Below, one piece after another: positions 1 through 7,498 of a stretch of DNA of 27,603 bases (position 1 is its first letter; each line of letters opens with the position of its first letter). The stretch comes from Deltaproteobacteria bacterium UBA6601 (GTDB lineage Bacteria; Myxococcota_A; UBA796; UBA9615). The translations under genes and the position numbers were made by a program. Location: the NCBI GenBank assembly GCA_002433485.1, contig DJIF01000132.1:60115-87717 (forward strand), written 5' to 3'. The notes below the pieces were generated by a model. The model saw only the letters and a list, made by a program, of their open reading frames with translations, was not told where the DNA came from and searched no databases.

Positions 1-553
1 AGCGGCTCGGCGGGCTGAGCCCCAAGCTTGTCGCTTGCTCCTGAAATTCCCGCTCGCCCAGATTGCGCCACAACTGCAGGCTCGAAGTTCCGCTGATCAG
101 CAGGTCTAGTAGGCCATCGCCATCGTAATCGGCACTGATAGCGTACATCTGTGCTGCTTCTGGATCACCCTGGCGTAGTGGGTGGTTGGCTGGGGCGGCC
201 TCGAAGCTGCCATCGCCGAATCCCCAGAACAGTCCATTGAGGCCGTCCTCCTGGGGAAAGAACAGATCGATGGTTTCGTTGCCATCCAGATCCGCTGCCA
301 CGACGCCCGCGCCAAAGGCCCCGCGGAACGGGTCCATGCTTTGGCCTCCCTGGCTCATGTCCGTGAGGAGCAGGCGGTGCACGAAGTCCACCCCGGAGTT
401 AGGTAGGCCGTCGTTAAAGCCAGGGTCCTGGCTGTTGCTGCAGGTAGGGAAGTTCCTCGCCTGCACTGCAAAAGGCGGGGCAGGAACGTGTAGAGCTTCG
501 GTGCAGGCTGGCATCAAGAGCGCCACAGCCAGCGCGAGAGTTGGGCGTATCAC
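1..553 (-). CDS. FG-GAP/VCBS-repeat lipoprotein, partial (C-terminus outside window)
   Basis: About 184 residues are visible, and the frame is still open at the left edge. The start is a GTG at 553-551 that overlaps the TGA of the upstream gene (GTGA), so translation is probably coupled. The N-terminus is a short signal peptide ending in the lipobox L-M-P-A-C, with lipidated Cys at residue 17, so export and membrane anchoring are expected. Two calcium-type Asp loops are seen: D-L-D-G-N-x-x-I-D near residue 86 and D-Y-D-G-D-G-L-L-D near residue 141. Both are followed by hydrophobic strands, as in FG-GAP/VCBS beta-propeller blades. The text between them (F-G-D-G-S-F, L-W-R-N-L-G) resembles CRTAC1/UnbV-type proteins. 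The class is fairly sure. The ligand and role are unknown. Confidence 0.8.
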   Translation of the reverse strand, partial: MIRPTLALAVALLMPACTEALHVPAPPFAVQARNFPTCSNSQDPGFNDGLPNSGVDFVHRLLLTDMSQGGQSMDPFRGAFGAGVVAADLDGNETIDLFFPQEDGLNGLFWGFGDGSFEAAPANHPLRQGDPEAAQMYAISADYDGDGLLDLLISGTSSLQLWRNLGEREFQEQATSLGLSPPSR

Positions 554-1644
554 CTGGCGTCTCTAGCGCAGCGGAACCCAATTACAGAGTCGACCCTGTC
601 CTGTTGGTATGGGTAGCGAATCGCCATGGTGCTGGAATAGTCGCGGTTGCCCCAGCTGTTGCCTCGGGCGACGCGAAGTTGGCTATTCAGACCCTTGCGA
701 TCGCCAGCGGCTGCTCCCGGGTAGGCAGCGAAGTGTCCGGCCACCCACTCGCTCACGTTGCCAGCGAGGTCCATAACTCCATCGGGAGAGCGGTCTTGGG
801 GATAGCTACCGACCGCTGCGATCTCGGGTTGCTTCGAACCGGTCCAGCTGGCTTCGAAGCGGTCCCATTCCGTGATGTCGGTGAGAGGGCCGCTGAGTCG
901 GCTGGCAAGGTTGGCATGTGCTGAGGAGAATTGGTTTCCCCAGGGGTAGCTGTTGGCGGCGGCGCCGCGAGCCGCCCGCTCCCACTCGTATTCGCTGGGT
1001 AGGCGTCGCCCAGCCCAGCGACAGTAGGCGTCAGCGTCAGCCCAGGTCACCATCACCACCGGGACCTGTCCCAGACCATCGGGGTAGGTGTCCTTGTACC
1101 AGTTGTAGATTGCCGCCCAGTTCTCGTGAACGTAGGGCGCGGTCCGAGAGGTAGCTCGGACAAAGGCCTGGTATCTCTCGTTGGAGACCTCATAGCGGTC
1201 AATGTAGTAGGCCTCCAGTTCCACTAGATGGGTCGGTCGAGAGCCTGGGATTTGAGGGTCGCCGATTTCTATGGAGCCTTTGGGGATGAGCACTTCTTCG
1301 TCGAGCTCCACAGGAGTCTGACGGTTTTGCAGGGGAGCGGGCGCTCGGAAGCTCGGCTCCTTTGCAAAGCCCAGAAATGGGAAGTACTCATCTTCCCAGC
1401 GCTCGACAATGGGCTCCTCACTTGGTGCAGCTCGGCCGCCCTGGAGCAGGGCTTCAGGGTGTTCTGCCGGGCCCTCTCTGGGCGTTCTGTTTGTGTCTTC
1501 TTCGCCTGGCCCAGCGCTGCCCGCGTCCTCTGGCAGATTTTCGTCTGGTTGGCCGCTAGCGCGCTCGGAAAGCGGGGCACCTCTGCACCCAACCAGCAGG
1601 CCCAGCAAGACCAGCAGTGCTAGATTTACCAGGTGGCTGTTCAT
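550..1644 (-). CDS. Lipoprotein with formylglycine-generating-enzyme-like (SUMF1) domain, probably non-FGE
   Basis: This is a 364-residue protein. The signal peptide is M-N-S-H-L-V-N followed by a Leu-rich core and the lipobox L-V-G-C (Cys20). That is why ATG 1644-1642 is chosen, although the frame stays open further upstream. A Pro/Glu-rich linker (21-110) leads to a SUMF1-type domain (about 118-362). Its landmarks are I-P-K-G, Y-I-D-R-Y-E-V-S-N, V-T-W-A-D-A-x-A-Y-C-x-W, R-L-P-S-E-Y-E-W-E-R-A-A-R, Y-P-W-G, D-L-A-G-N-V-S-E-W and G-F-R-C-A-R. In true FGE the R-G-G-S-W segment is followed by the two copper-binding Cys. Here the segment 327-338 (R-G-N-S-W-G-N-R-D-Y-S-S) has none, so sulfatase activation is unlikely. 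It is coupled to the FG-GAP lipoprotein downstream, and its start overlaps a divergent gene. Confidence 0.87.
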   Translation of the reverse strand: MNSHLVNLALLVLLGLLVGCRGAPLSERASGQPDENLPEDAGSAGPGEEDTNRTPREGPAEHPEALLQGGRAAPSEEPIVERWEDEYFPFLGFAKEPSFRAPAPLQNRQTPVELDEEVLIPKGSIEIGDPQIPGSRPTHLVELEAYYIDRYEVSNERYQAFVRATSRTAPYVHENWAAIYNWYKDTYPDGLGQVPVVMVTWADADAYCRWAGRRLPSEYEWERAARGAAANSYPWGNQFSSAHANLASRLSGPLTDITEWDRFEASWTGSKQPEIAAVGSYPQDRSPDGVMDLAGNVSEWVAGHFAAYPGAAAGDRKGLNSQLRVARGNSWGNRDYSSTMAIRYPYQQDRVDSVIGFRCARDAR

Positions 1645-3723
1645 GCACCCGGCTCGCCGTCTCCGCGTTCGAAGTTGTTGGTGTTGCTGGCGTCGTGTTT
1701 GCTGGCGCTGGTGCTGCTTGAGCTGGGACTCCGGCTGGCTGAGTCCGAAACTCAGCGTGCCTTCTTCTCGCCGTTTGAGCACAGCGACGCGAGCTACAGT
1801 GTCGACCGTGGAGAACTCGCCACTGGGGGGCCAAACAGCGGCGATACGCTGGCCTGGTTCGTTCCTGGGGGTAGCGGGGTCACTGGCGCCGCTCCGGTCC
1901 GAATTAACAATCTCGGTCTCCGTGACGGCCATGACTACTCCCACCGAAAGCCTCCTGAATGCTACCGGATCCTGGTGCTGGGGGATTCGATGACCTTTGG
2001 CAAAGGAGTCTCCGAGGAGCACACCTGGCCCGCTGTCTTGGAGCAGCAGCTCGCCCGTCGCTATCCAGGACGCTGTTTGGAGGTGCTCAACTCGGGCATG
2101 CCGAACACCAACTTTCACCTTCAGTACCTTCACTATTTACGCCATTGGCGTAGCTTTGACGCGGATCTGGTTATCGCTGGCTTCTTCGTCTACAACGACA
2201 GTCAATTACAGGGCAGTGAAGAGCTCTACTCGCCCTGGTGGATGATGCTCATCGACGCGCTACCAGCGACCAAGAACCTGGCCCTTGTGCGCACTTTCTA
2301 CTATCGAGGCTTCCTTGCCATCGGTGAGCGTCTGGTCCGTGATGAGGTCCCGGGCTATTTCCGCCGTGATTCGAAGGGATGGCAGCAATTTGCCGACTCC
2401 CTGCTCGACCTTCAGCGGGTTGCCTCTGAGGACGGTACGGAACTCGCTTTTGCGCTAATTCCTGTACCAATTGGCTACGCTGAATATCCATTTCGTCAGG
2501 AGCATCAGCAGTTGTTGAGCTTTCTTGCGGATCGTGGGGTCCTTGCCGTGGACCTCCTCGATGGTCTGCTCGAACTTGTTGCCCGGGACCACTGGGTGCA
2601 TGCTTCTGACGGTCACCCAGACCCGGCGCTGCATCGTCGTTATGCCGAGCAGTTGCAGGACAAGCTGCCTTTTGACCGCTGGATTGGGGTCTGCCCTCCC
2701 GGCTCCTCGCTTGAGGAGCAGCTGGCTGGCGATCTGCTGAGCCGGGGTTGTCGGGGGCCTGGTGACAAGCAGGTAGGGCCGATGCTGCGTGGCCAGCGAA
2801 GGCGTTCTCTGGAGCTGGGTGACTTTGTGGCCGGAAAGCGCACCGGTTATTGGAGAGAAGCGCACTTGGTGGCGGCTGAGGATGGTTCAGAGGATAACGG
2901 TTTGGCTGCCGTTGTTGAGCAGGGTTACTACAGGGAAGGCGAGCGCAGTGGGCTGTGGCGAGAGCTGGGTGTCGCCTCTGTTCAGCGAAGCTCCTTCGAT
3001 GCGTCTGCAGTGGCTGGTTGGGTTTGGCCGGCAGTGCTGCTTGACCCGGATTCCTGGAGTTCACTGGCCAGGGGGCGCTATGTGGATGGTGTCAGGTCAG
3101 GACTGTGGCAGTGGTGGAGGCCTGGCGATGAGAGCACCACACGGGTTCTCAAGCTACGTTGCTTTGCTGCTGGGGAGGTGATCTGGAGTTGGAAGGCAGG
3201 TCCCGGAAACGACAGTGATTTTACTGATCGCAAGGGTGACGACGGTGGCGCTCAGCCCGGTCCTGAGGGCGAGGATGTGGATCCGGGACCCGAGCCAGGC
3301 AAGTGCGTTGAGGGAACCGACTGCAGTGGTGTGATCGCCGAAGGCCTCAGTCCGCGGGAAGAGAACTGCAACGATCGGACCGACGATGATGGCGATCAGC
3401 TCATCGACTGTGATGATCAGGATTGTCGTGAGGATCCGGCTTGTCGACATCTGCTGCCGGCCTTCAATGAGGCTGCTGCGGAAGGGAACAGCACTGCCGC
3501 TGGGCTTTCTATCAGAGCGCTCATTGAGTCGAAGGGTGCGGGGAGCGAGCAACAGGCCATCAAACCATTGGCGTCGCAGGCCCAGCTTCCGCTTGGCTTC
3601 GGATTTGGCGATGAGTCGAACGTGCCTGCCCAGACCATTTACTACCTGGGACGAAGGGCTGCCGGTCCAGCGTCAGTGACCGGGATTGCTGCCGATCAGG
3701 CCCTCAATCATCCGTGCCCTTGA
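1633..3723 (+). CDS. SGNH/GDSL hydrolase fused to MORN-like repeats and acidic Cys motif
   Basis: This is a 696-residue protein with a GTG start. The N-terminus has R12/K14 and then a Leu-rich segment (about 15-35), so it is a signal anchor or signal peptide. The SGNH core follows: G-D-S-M-T-F-G-K-G with Ser119, N-S-G-M-P-N, F-V-Y-N-D, and D-G-H-P-D with D326 and H328. Such domains are acyl- or acetyl-esterases/transferases acting on envelope glycans. Three Y-x-x-G-x-R-x-G-x-W repeats, like MORN/YwqK repeats, begin near residues 396, 431 and 481. An acidic Cys motif E-N-C-N-D...D-D-D-G-D...C-D-D-Q-D-C lies at 577-598, a type common on myxobacterial surface proteins. A tail of unknown nature follows. 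The next gene, a GT-C transferase, starts 10 bases after the stop. Substrate unknown. Confidence 0.85.
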   Translation: MAVHAPGSPSPRSKLLVLLASCLLALVLLELGLRLAESETQRAFFSPFEHSDASYSVDRGELATGGPNSGDTLAWFVPGGSGVTGAAPVRINNLGLRDGHDYSHRKPPECYRILVLGDSMTFGKGVSEEHTWPAVLEQQLARRYPGRCLEVLNSGMPNTNFHLQYLHYLRHWRSFDADLVIAGFFVYNDSQLQGSEELYSPWWMMLIDALPATKNLALVRTFYYRGFLAIGERLVRDEVPGYFRRDSKGWQQFADSLLDLQRVASEDGTELAFALIPVPIGYAEYPFRQEHQQLLSFLADRGVLAVDLLDGLLELVARDHWVHASDGHPDPALHRRYAEQLQDKLPFDRWIGVCPPGSSLEEQLAGDLLSRGCRGPGDKQVGPMLRGQRRRSLELGDFVAGKRTGYWREAHLVAAEDGSEDNGLAAVVEQGYYREGERSGLWRELGVASVQRSSFDASAVAGWVWPAVLLDPDSWSSLARGRYVDGVRSGLWQWWRPGDESTTRVLKLRCFAAGEVIWSWKAGPGNDSDFTDRKGDDGGAQPGPEGEDVDPGPEPGKCVEGTDCSGVIAEGLSPREENCNDRTDDDGDQLIDCDDQDCREDPACRHLLPAFNEAAAEGNSTAAGLSIRALIESKGAGSEQQAIKPLASQAQLPLGFGFGDESNVPAQTIYYLGRRAAGPASVTGIAADQALNHPCP

Positions 3724-3727
3724 GGAG
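3722..3727 (+). promoter_or_regulatory. Ribosome binding site deciding the GT-C start
   Basis: GAGGAG lies six bases before GTG 3734. It overlaps the TGA stop of the SGNH gene. The frame is open further upstream to TTG 3686, inside the preceding gene, but that codon has no comparable site. GTG 3734 is therefore preferred. Confidence 0.6.
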
Positions 3728-3733
3728 CTTGTT

Positions 3734-5902
3734 GTGCTGCAGTTGTTGATTCAGGTGCCCCTCGATCTTGCGCTGGCAATGCTGCTGCTGCTGCCGGGCT
3801 TTCTGGTGGCATGCGTCCTGCGCCAGCACAGCACGATCCTGGAACGACTCGCTGAGACCTTGCTCTGTGCCATGTTGGTGGTGCCAGTCCCCGCTTTTAC
3901 CATCGCGCTGCTCACTCGTAACTACATGGGGCTCAGCTTGTTGCTGGGCTGCTCCGTGGTGGTCTCGGTGTTGGCGCTGCTGCTGTTGTGGCGTCAGCAG
4001 GGCGGGCTGTGGCAGGCCTTAAGGCGGCCTCTGGCCCCCCCCAGAGAGGGTGACAGGGCCGCCCTTCTCACGAGCTTGGCGGTCTTGTTGCTGTTTTTGC
4101 TGAACTACGATCGCGAGCACTTTCAGTACGCCTGTATTAACGGCGTTGTGATGCAGGCGATCTCTTCGGAGGCGGCTCCACCGATTGATCCCCATGAGGA
4201 GGAGGGTCCGATTCGTTCCAGGGAGCGGGCTACCGGAGCGACGATGGATCTCATCGATGCTCCGGGCACCGGACAAAGATATGGAACCACCACTGTGATC
4301 ACGCCTTGGGTGGTGCTCTTTGATCTGTTTGGTTTTCGCTTGATCTATGCCTTGCTGGGGGCGCTCTGTCTGTTGTTTGGCTTTCGACTCGCGCGGTACT
4401 TTTGCCCTCGTCCCGCACTGGCACTTCTCGCCGCGGCTCTGGCCCTGTGCAACCCCTACGTACTGAAGATCGTGATTCTAGACGAGAACGTCATGGCGAT
4501 GACCTTCGCCACTGCGGCCCTGGCGCTGGCGCTGGAGGGGCGCGCTGCAGTTATCACCGGAATGGCCCTTGGTATCGCATTGGGCATTCGTCACGTCGAT
4601 GGGACCCTGGCCATCTGTCTGGCTTTGTTGGTCGGGCCGCGGCCGCGCCCACTGCTAACCATGCTGAGCAGCGCTCTGCTGACTCTAGTCCCTTGCCTGC
4701 TTCATCATCACTTCACTTACGGCTCCATCTTCTCTCATGAGCACTTTATTGACGAGGTCTTCCAGGCTACGTCACATCGTTTTCTGGGCTTTGAGTTTGA
4801 GTACATGGGGCTGCTCAACCTGCCTTTCTCTGAGGCCTGGATTCGCACCCCCTACAACCCTTTTCCGACCTCTCTGTATTACCCCTTGAACCTGCTCGAT
4901 CACCTTGGTTCCTTGTTGTGCGCTGTTGCGGTTCTTGGTCTGGCCTCGCTGCTGGTTCGTCACCGTGGTCTTTGCTTCGCGCTGGCGGTCTGGGCGCTGC
5001 CCCTCTATGGCTTGTTGGCTGTCCTGGAAAACTGGATGGACCCCAACAAGATGGGCCTCATCCTGTGCTTGTTCCCGCTGTTGACCATCTGCCTGGCCGC
5101 GGGGATGACGGCCCTCGATGTCGACCCGGAGTCGCCGCGTTCTTCCCGTAACTGGTTGTGGCTGGCAGTTCTCTGCCTGGTCCTCAGTTCAGCGGCGATG
5201 GCGGCTTACCAACTGCGGGTTGATGCCGATCCGCGCTTTTACGTCAAGTATCCGAACGTACGCCCTGAGTTGCCGGCTTATGAAGAGTTTGAGCGCGCCC
5301 GAGTTACTCGTGGCGGTCCGTTGCCGAGCCTGGCGGCTCTACAGCAGTACACCCCGCTGCGTCCGTTGCGACGAATGATGGCGCTGGGCGCTGACTATCT
5401 CGATCGACGGCTGCGCCAGCCGTTCGACTCAGCTGCAGTGATGGAAGCGCAGGTCCAGGAGATTACGCTGGATTTGAGTCGTCCCTGGGTGGGCCGAACC
5501 GACTTTGTCTCTGCCGCGCCGCGATCCGCGACCGTGGTCGATGTGACGCAACTCAAGAGTGCCATAGCGGTGAGCGGCATCAGGGCTTGGGACCCGTTGC
5601 CTGCTGAGCTGCGAGTGGTGCGCTCAGGACCCGCTGAAGTAGAGGTGTACCTGCGCTTCGGTGGGGAGCCCTTTGCTGAGGTCGAGAGCCAGCGGCTGTT
5701 CAGCATCGAAGAGGTTCAGCGAGATTCCATCCAGCGACGCCATGCCAGCGGCTCCAAATTGGGCTTGCGCCTGCTTCAGGGTGACCGGGTGCGGCTTTAC
5801 GAGACGGTTTCCATGGACGAGGTCCTGGTCTACACCTGGGAGTTTGAGGCCGCTGCCAGGGACATTGCTCCGGGCCCTGCTCGGAAGATGTTTCACAACT
5901 GA
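3734..5902 (+). CDS. GT-C-type polytopic membrane glycosyltransferase-like protein (paralogue 1)
   Basis: This is a 722-residue protein with many hydrophobic helices and a soluble C-terminal part. It has three zones. The N-terminal membrane module (1-95) carries L-L-L-P-G. The multi-pass core contains N-P-Y-V-L-K, I-L-D-E-N-V, G-I-R-H and the signature G-L-L-N-L-P-F...R-T-P...F-P-T (near residue 355). After the last helix a beta-rich domain contains the motif V-G-R-T-D-F. The same core is seen at 12094-13704 and 19563-21794. The fold pattern resembles GT39/PMT or ArnT-type enzymes, which take sugars from polyprenyl phosphate on the periplasmic side. The sugar and acceptor cannot be read from sequence. 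Start chosen by the GAGGAG site; TTG 3686 is the alternative. Likely co-transcribed with the SGNH gene. Convergent with the next gene, with only nine bases between stops. Confidence 0.82.
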   Translation: MLQLLIQVPLDLALAMLLLLPGFLVACVLRQHSTILERLAETLLCAMLVVPVPAFTIALLTRNYMGLSLLLGCSVVVSVLALLLLWRQQGGLWQALRRPLAPPREGDRAALLTSLAVLLLFLLNYDREHFQYACINGVVMQAISSEAAPPIDPHEEEGPIRSRERATGATMDLIDAPGTGQRYGTTTVITPWVVLFDLFGFRLIYALLGALCLLFGFRLARYFCPRPALALLAAALALCNPYVLKIVILDENVMAMTFATAALALALEGRAAVITGMALGIALGIRHVDGTLAICLALLVGPRPRPLLTMLSSALLTLVPCLLHHHFTYGSIFSHEHFIDEVFQATSHRFLGFEFEYMGLLNLPFSEAWIRTPYNPFPTSLYYPLNLLDHLGSLLCAVAVLGLASLLVRHRGLCFALAVWALPLYGLLAVLENWMDPNKMGLILCLFPLLTICLAAGMTALDVDPESPRSSRNWLWLAVLCLVLSSAAMAAYQLRVDADPRFYVKYPNVRPELPAYEEFERARVTRGGPLPSLAALQQYTPLRPLRRMMALGADYLDRRLRQPFDSAAVMEAQVQEITLDLSRPWVGRTDFVSAAPRSATVVDVTQLKSAIAVSGIRAWDPLPAELRVVRSGPAEVEVYLRFGGEPFAEVESQRLFSIEEVQRDSIQRRHASGSKLGLRLLQGDRVRLYETVSMDEVLVYTWEFEAAARDIAPGPARKMFHN

Positions 5903-5911
5903 GGGCTTAGC

Positions 5912-7477
5912 TCAAAAGCTTCGGTCCGGTCCGGGGTGGAGGACCTCGAACGTGCAGGAGATGTCTTTCTGACCGTGGCAGAAACCGGTGGTCTGCGGGT
6001 TGCCGTCATCGCAGGTGATGCCAGGTTCATAGCGACAGAAGCCACTGTCCGCGCAGCTGCCGATGATGCACCACTCATCGACCACGCAGTCTGAGTCTCC
6101 CTGGCAGGGCACACACTCATCGATGAGTGTGCCCCAGCAAGCACCTCCTGCGCCGTGCTCCTCGCCAGCCTCTCGGTCGATACAAAGAACCCGCGCGCAG
6201 GGATTACCCAGGTCACAGTCGCTGTCCTTCTCACAGGGGCAGAGCTGGGAATCGTCGTAAACACAGCCGACTTTGGGGTCGCAGCGCGCTGGGCAGGCGT
6301 TGTCGTGAAGGCACTCGATGGCCTGCCCCAGGCAGAAACCATCGGGACCCATATAGCTATCAAAGCACAGGTTTTTGGTGGCGCAAGGACCGGTCTGCGG
6401 AGCCGCTGGGAGGTGTAGGCTGTCGCCGCTTTCAGTGTCGCACAGATCAACGGTGCTGGGGTCGCCGTCGTCACTGGGAGGAGCTGAGCAGGACGGGGGA
6501 GTGCGGTCGAAGCGGTGCAGACAGGCTTTGTGCTGTTCGGAACAGGTGTCTTTAGTAGCCGGGTCGCGATCGAGGCAGAAGGGTACGCTCTCGAGGGTGC
6601 ACACCGCACCGGTGCAGACGCCCCAGCTACAGAAGCTGTCGCCGCACTCTTCGTCCGAGTTGCAGTGGCTGCAATTCGGGCTATTGGTGACTCGGCGCCA
6701 GTTGCAGAAGTCCTCTTTGCAGAGCCCGGCGATGCAGTCTTCGCCAAGGGGCCGCACACATTCGGCTGAGTCCCCGCTGGGGTCGCAACTGCGCGGCAGC
6801 AGCACGGGGTCACCGCAATCTCTGCTCGCTGGGTCGACCCGGCAGCGACCGTCACGGCACTCAAAGTCCTGACATGGGTGGTCGCTGAGGCAATCTGCCG
6901 AGACATCGCAGGGGCGTAGGCCGTCGCCCAGCAGATGCAGACAGCGGCCTTCTGTATCACTGCACACATCGTAGGTGTCGCGGTCGCCATCGTCGCAGTC
7001 TCGTTCGAGCTTTCGACAGCGTCCGTCGCGACACTCCCTGGGCTCGCAGAAGCTGCCCTGGCAGTCGCTGTTCTGTTCACACCGGGCGCACTCGTCGCTG
7101 GCCAGCGCCTGGTACCGGCACTGCCCGCCTAAGCATTGGTGCAGTATGCAGGGCGCCATCCCGGCGGGGAAGGCGCAGTCCGTATCGACGCTGCAGGAGC
7201 TGGTGCAGTAAGGGTCTGCAGTGTGGACGCATTGCCCACGGAATTCGTGCCAGAAGTCAATGGTGCAGGGCAGCCCATCATCGCAGTCTCGGGCACTGGG
7301 CACCCGCCGCTCAGCCCGCTCAGCTTGCGGCGATAGCCTGCTGTGGTTCGCTTGCGGCGTGGCGCCGAAGCCGGTCGGCTCTCTCTCAAGGCCGGACCAC
7401 AGCAGACCCAGGCAGAGTAGGCCGCTTAGCGTCAGAGCCCAGCCCAGTACTGGGCCCGAGCTGCGCCAATCGCTCAT
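5912..7477 (-). CDS. Cys-rich exported repeat protein (C-D-D-G-x-x-x-T-x-D type)
   Basis: This is a 521-residue protein. One hydrophobic segment (about 10-30) serves as signal peptide or anchor. The rest is very rich in Cys and Asp. A degenerate repeat of the form C-D-D-G-[DN]-x-x-T-x-D-x-C...C-x-H occurs several times, for example near the N-terminus, in the middle (C-L-D-R-D-P-A-T-K-D-T-C) and at the C-terminus (C-D-D-G-N-P-Q-T-T-G-F-C). Between these sit C-x-x-[DN]-[ST]-D-C and E-C-R-D-G-x-C modules. This architecture is widespread in large secreted proteins of Myxococcota and is expected to be disulfide-stapled outside the cytoplasm. One repeat (D-D-G-D-P-S-T-V-D-L-C) has lost its first Cys. 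Last gene of the four-gene minus-strand operon, 21 bases after its upstream neighbour. Binding partner unknown. Confidence 0.82.
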   Translation of the reverse strand: MSDWRSSGPVLGWALTLSGLLCLGLLWSGLEREPTGFGATPQANHSRLSPQAERAERRVPSARDCDDGLPCTIDFWHEFRGQCVHTADPYCTSSCSVDTDCAFPAGMAPCILHQCLGGQCRYQALASDECARCEQNSDCQGSFCEPRECRDGRCRKLERDCDDGDRDTYDVCSDTEGRCLHLLGDGLRPCDVSADCLSDHPCQDFECRDGRCRVDPASRDCGDPVLLPRSCDPSGDSAECVRPLGEDCIAGLCKEDFCNWRRVTNSPNCSHCNSDEECGDSFCSWGVCTGAVCTLESVPFCLDRDPATKDTCSEQHKACLHRFDRTPPSCSAPPSDDGDPSTVDLCDTESGDSLHLPAAPQTGPCATKNLCFDSYMGPDGFCLGQAIECLHDNACPARCDPKVGCVYDDSQLCPCEKDSDCDLGNPCARVLCIDREAGEEHGAGGACWGTLIDECVPCQGDSDCVVDEWCIIGSCADSGFCRYEPGITCDDGNPQTTGFCHGQKDISCTFEVLHPGPDRSF

Positions 7478-7498
7478 ACTCGCTGCTCTCGATGCGTC

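Noticed and set aside
1645..2133. N-terminal extension of the FGE-like lipoprotein (open frame to 2133)
   Set aside because: The signal peptide and lipobox start at 1644. The extension lacks features of a real protein and is antisense to the SGNH coding region.
2249..3064. Minus-strand open frame of 271 codons
   Set aside because: It is antisense to the SGNH/MORN gene, has low-complexity Pro/Gln/Arg composition and no motif. High GC keeps such frames open.
5893..7080. Minus-strand frame of 395 codons in the Cys-rich gene
   Set aside because: It is an alternative frame of the Cys-rich protein gene with Ala/Thr/Arg-rich noise. The 5912-7477 frame has the signal segment and repeat motifs.
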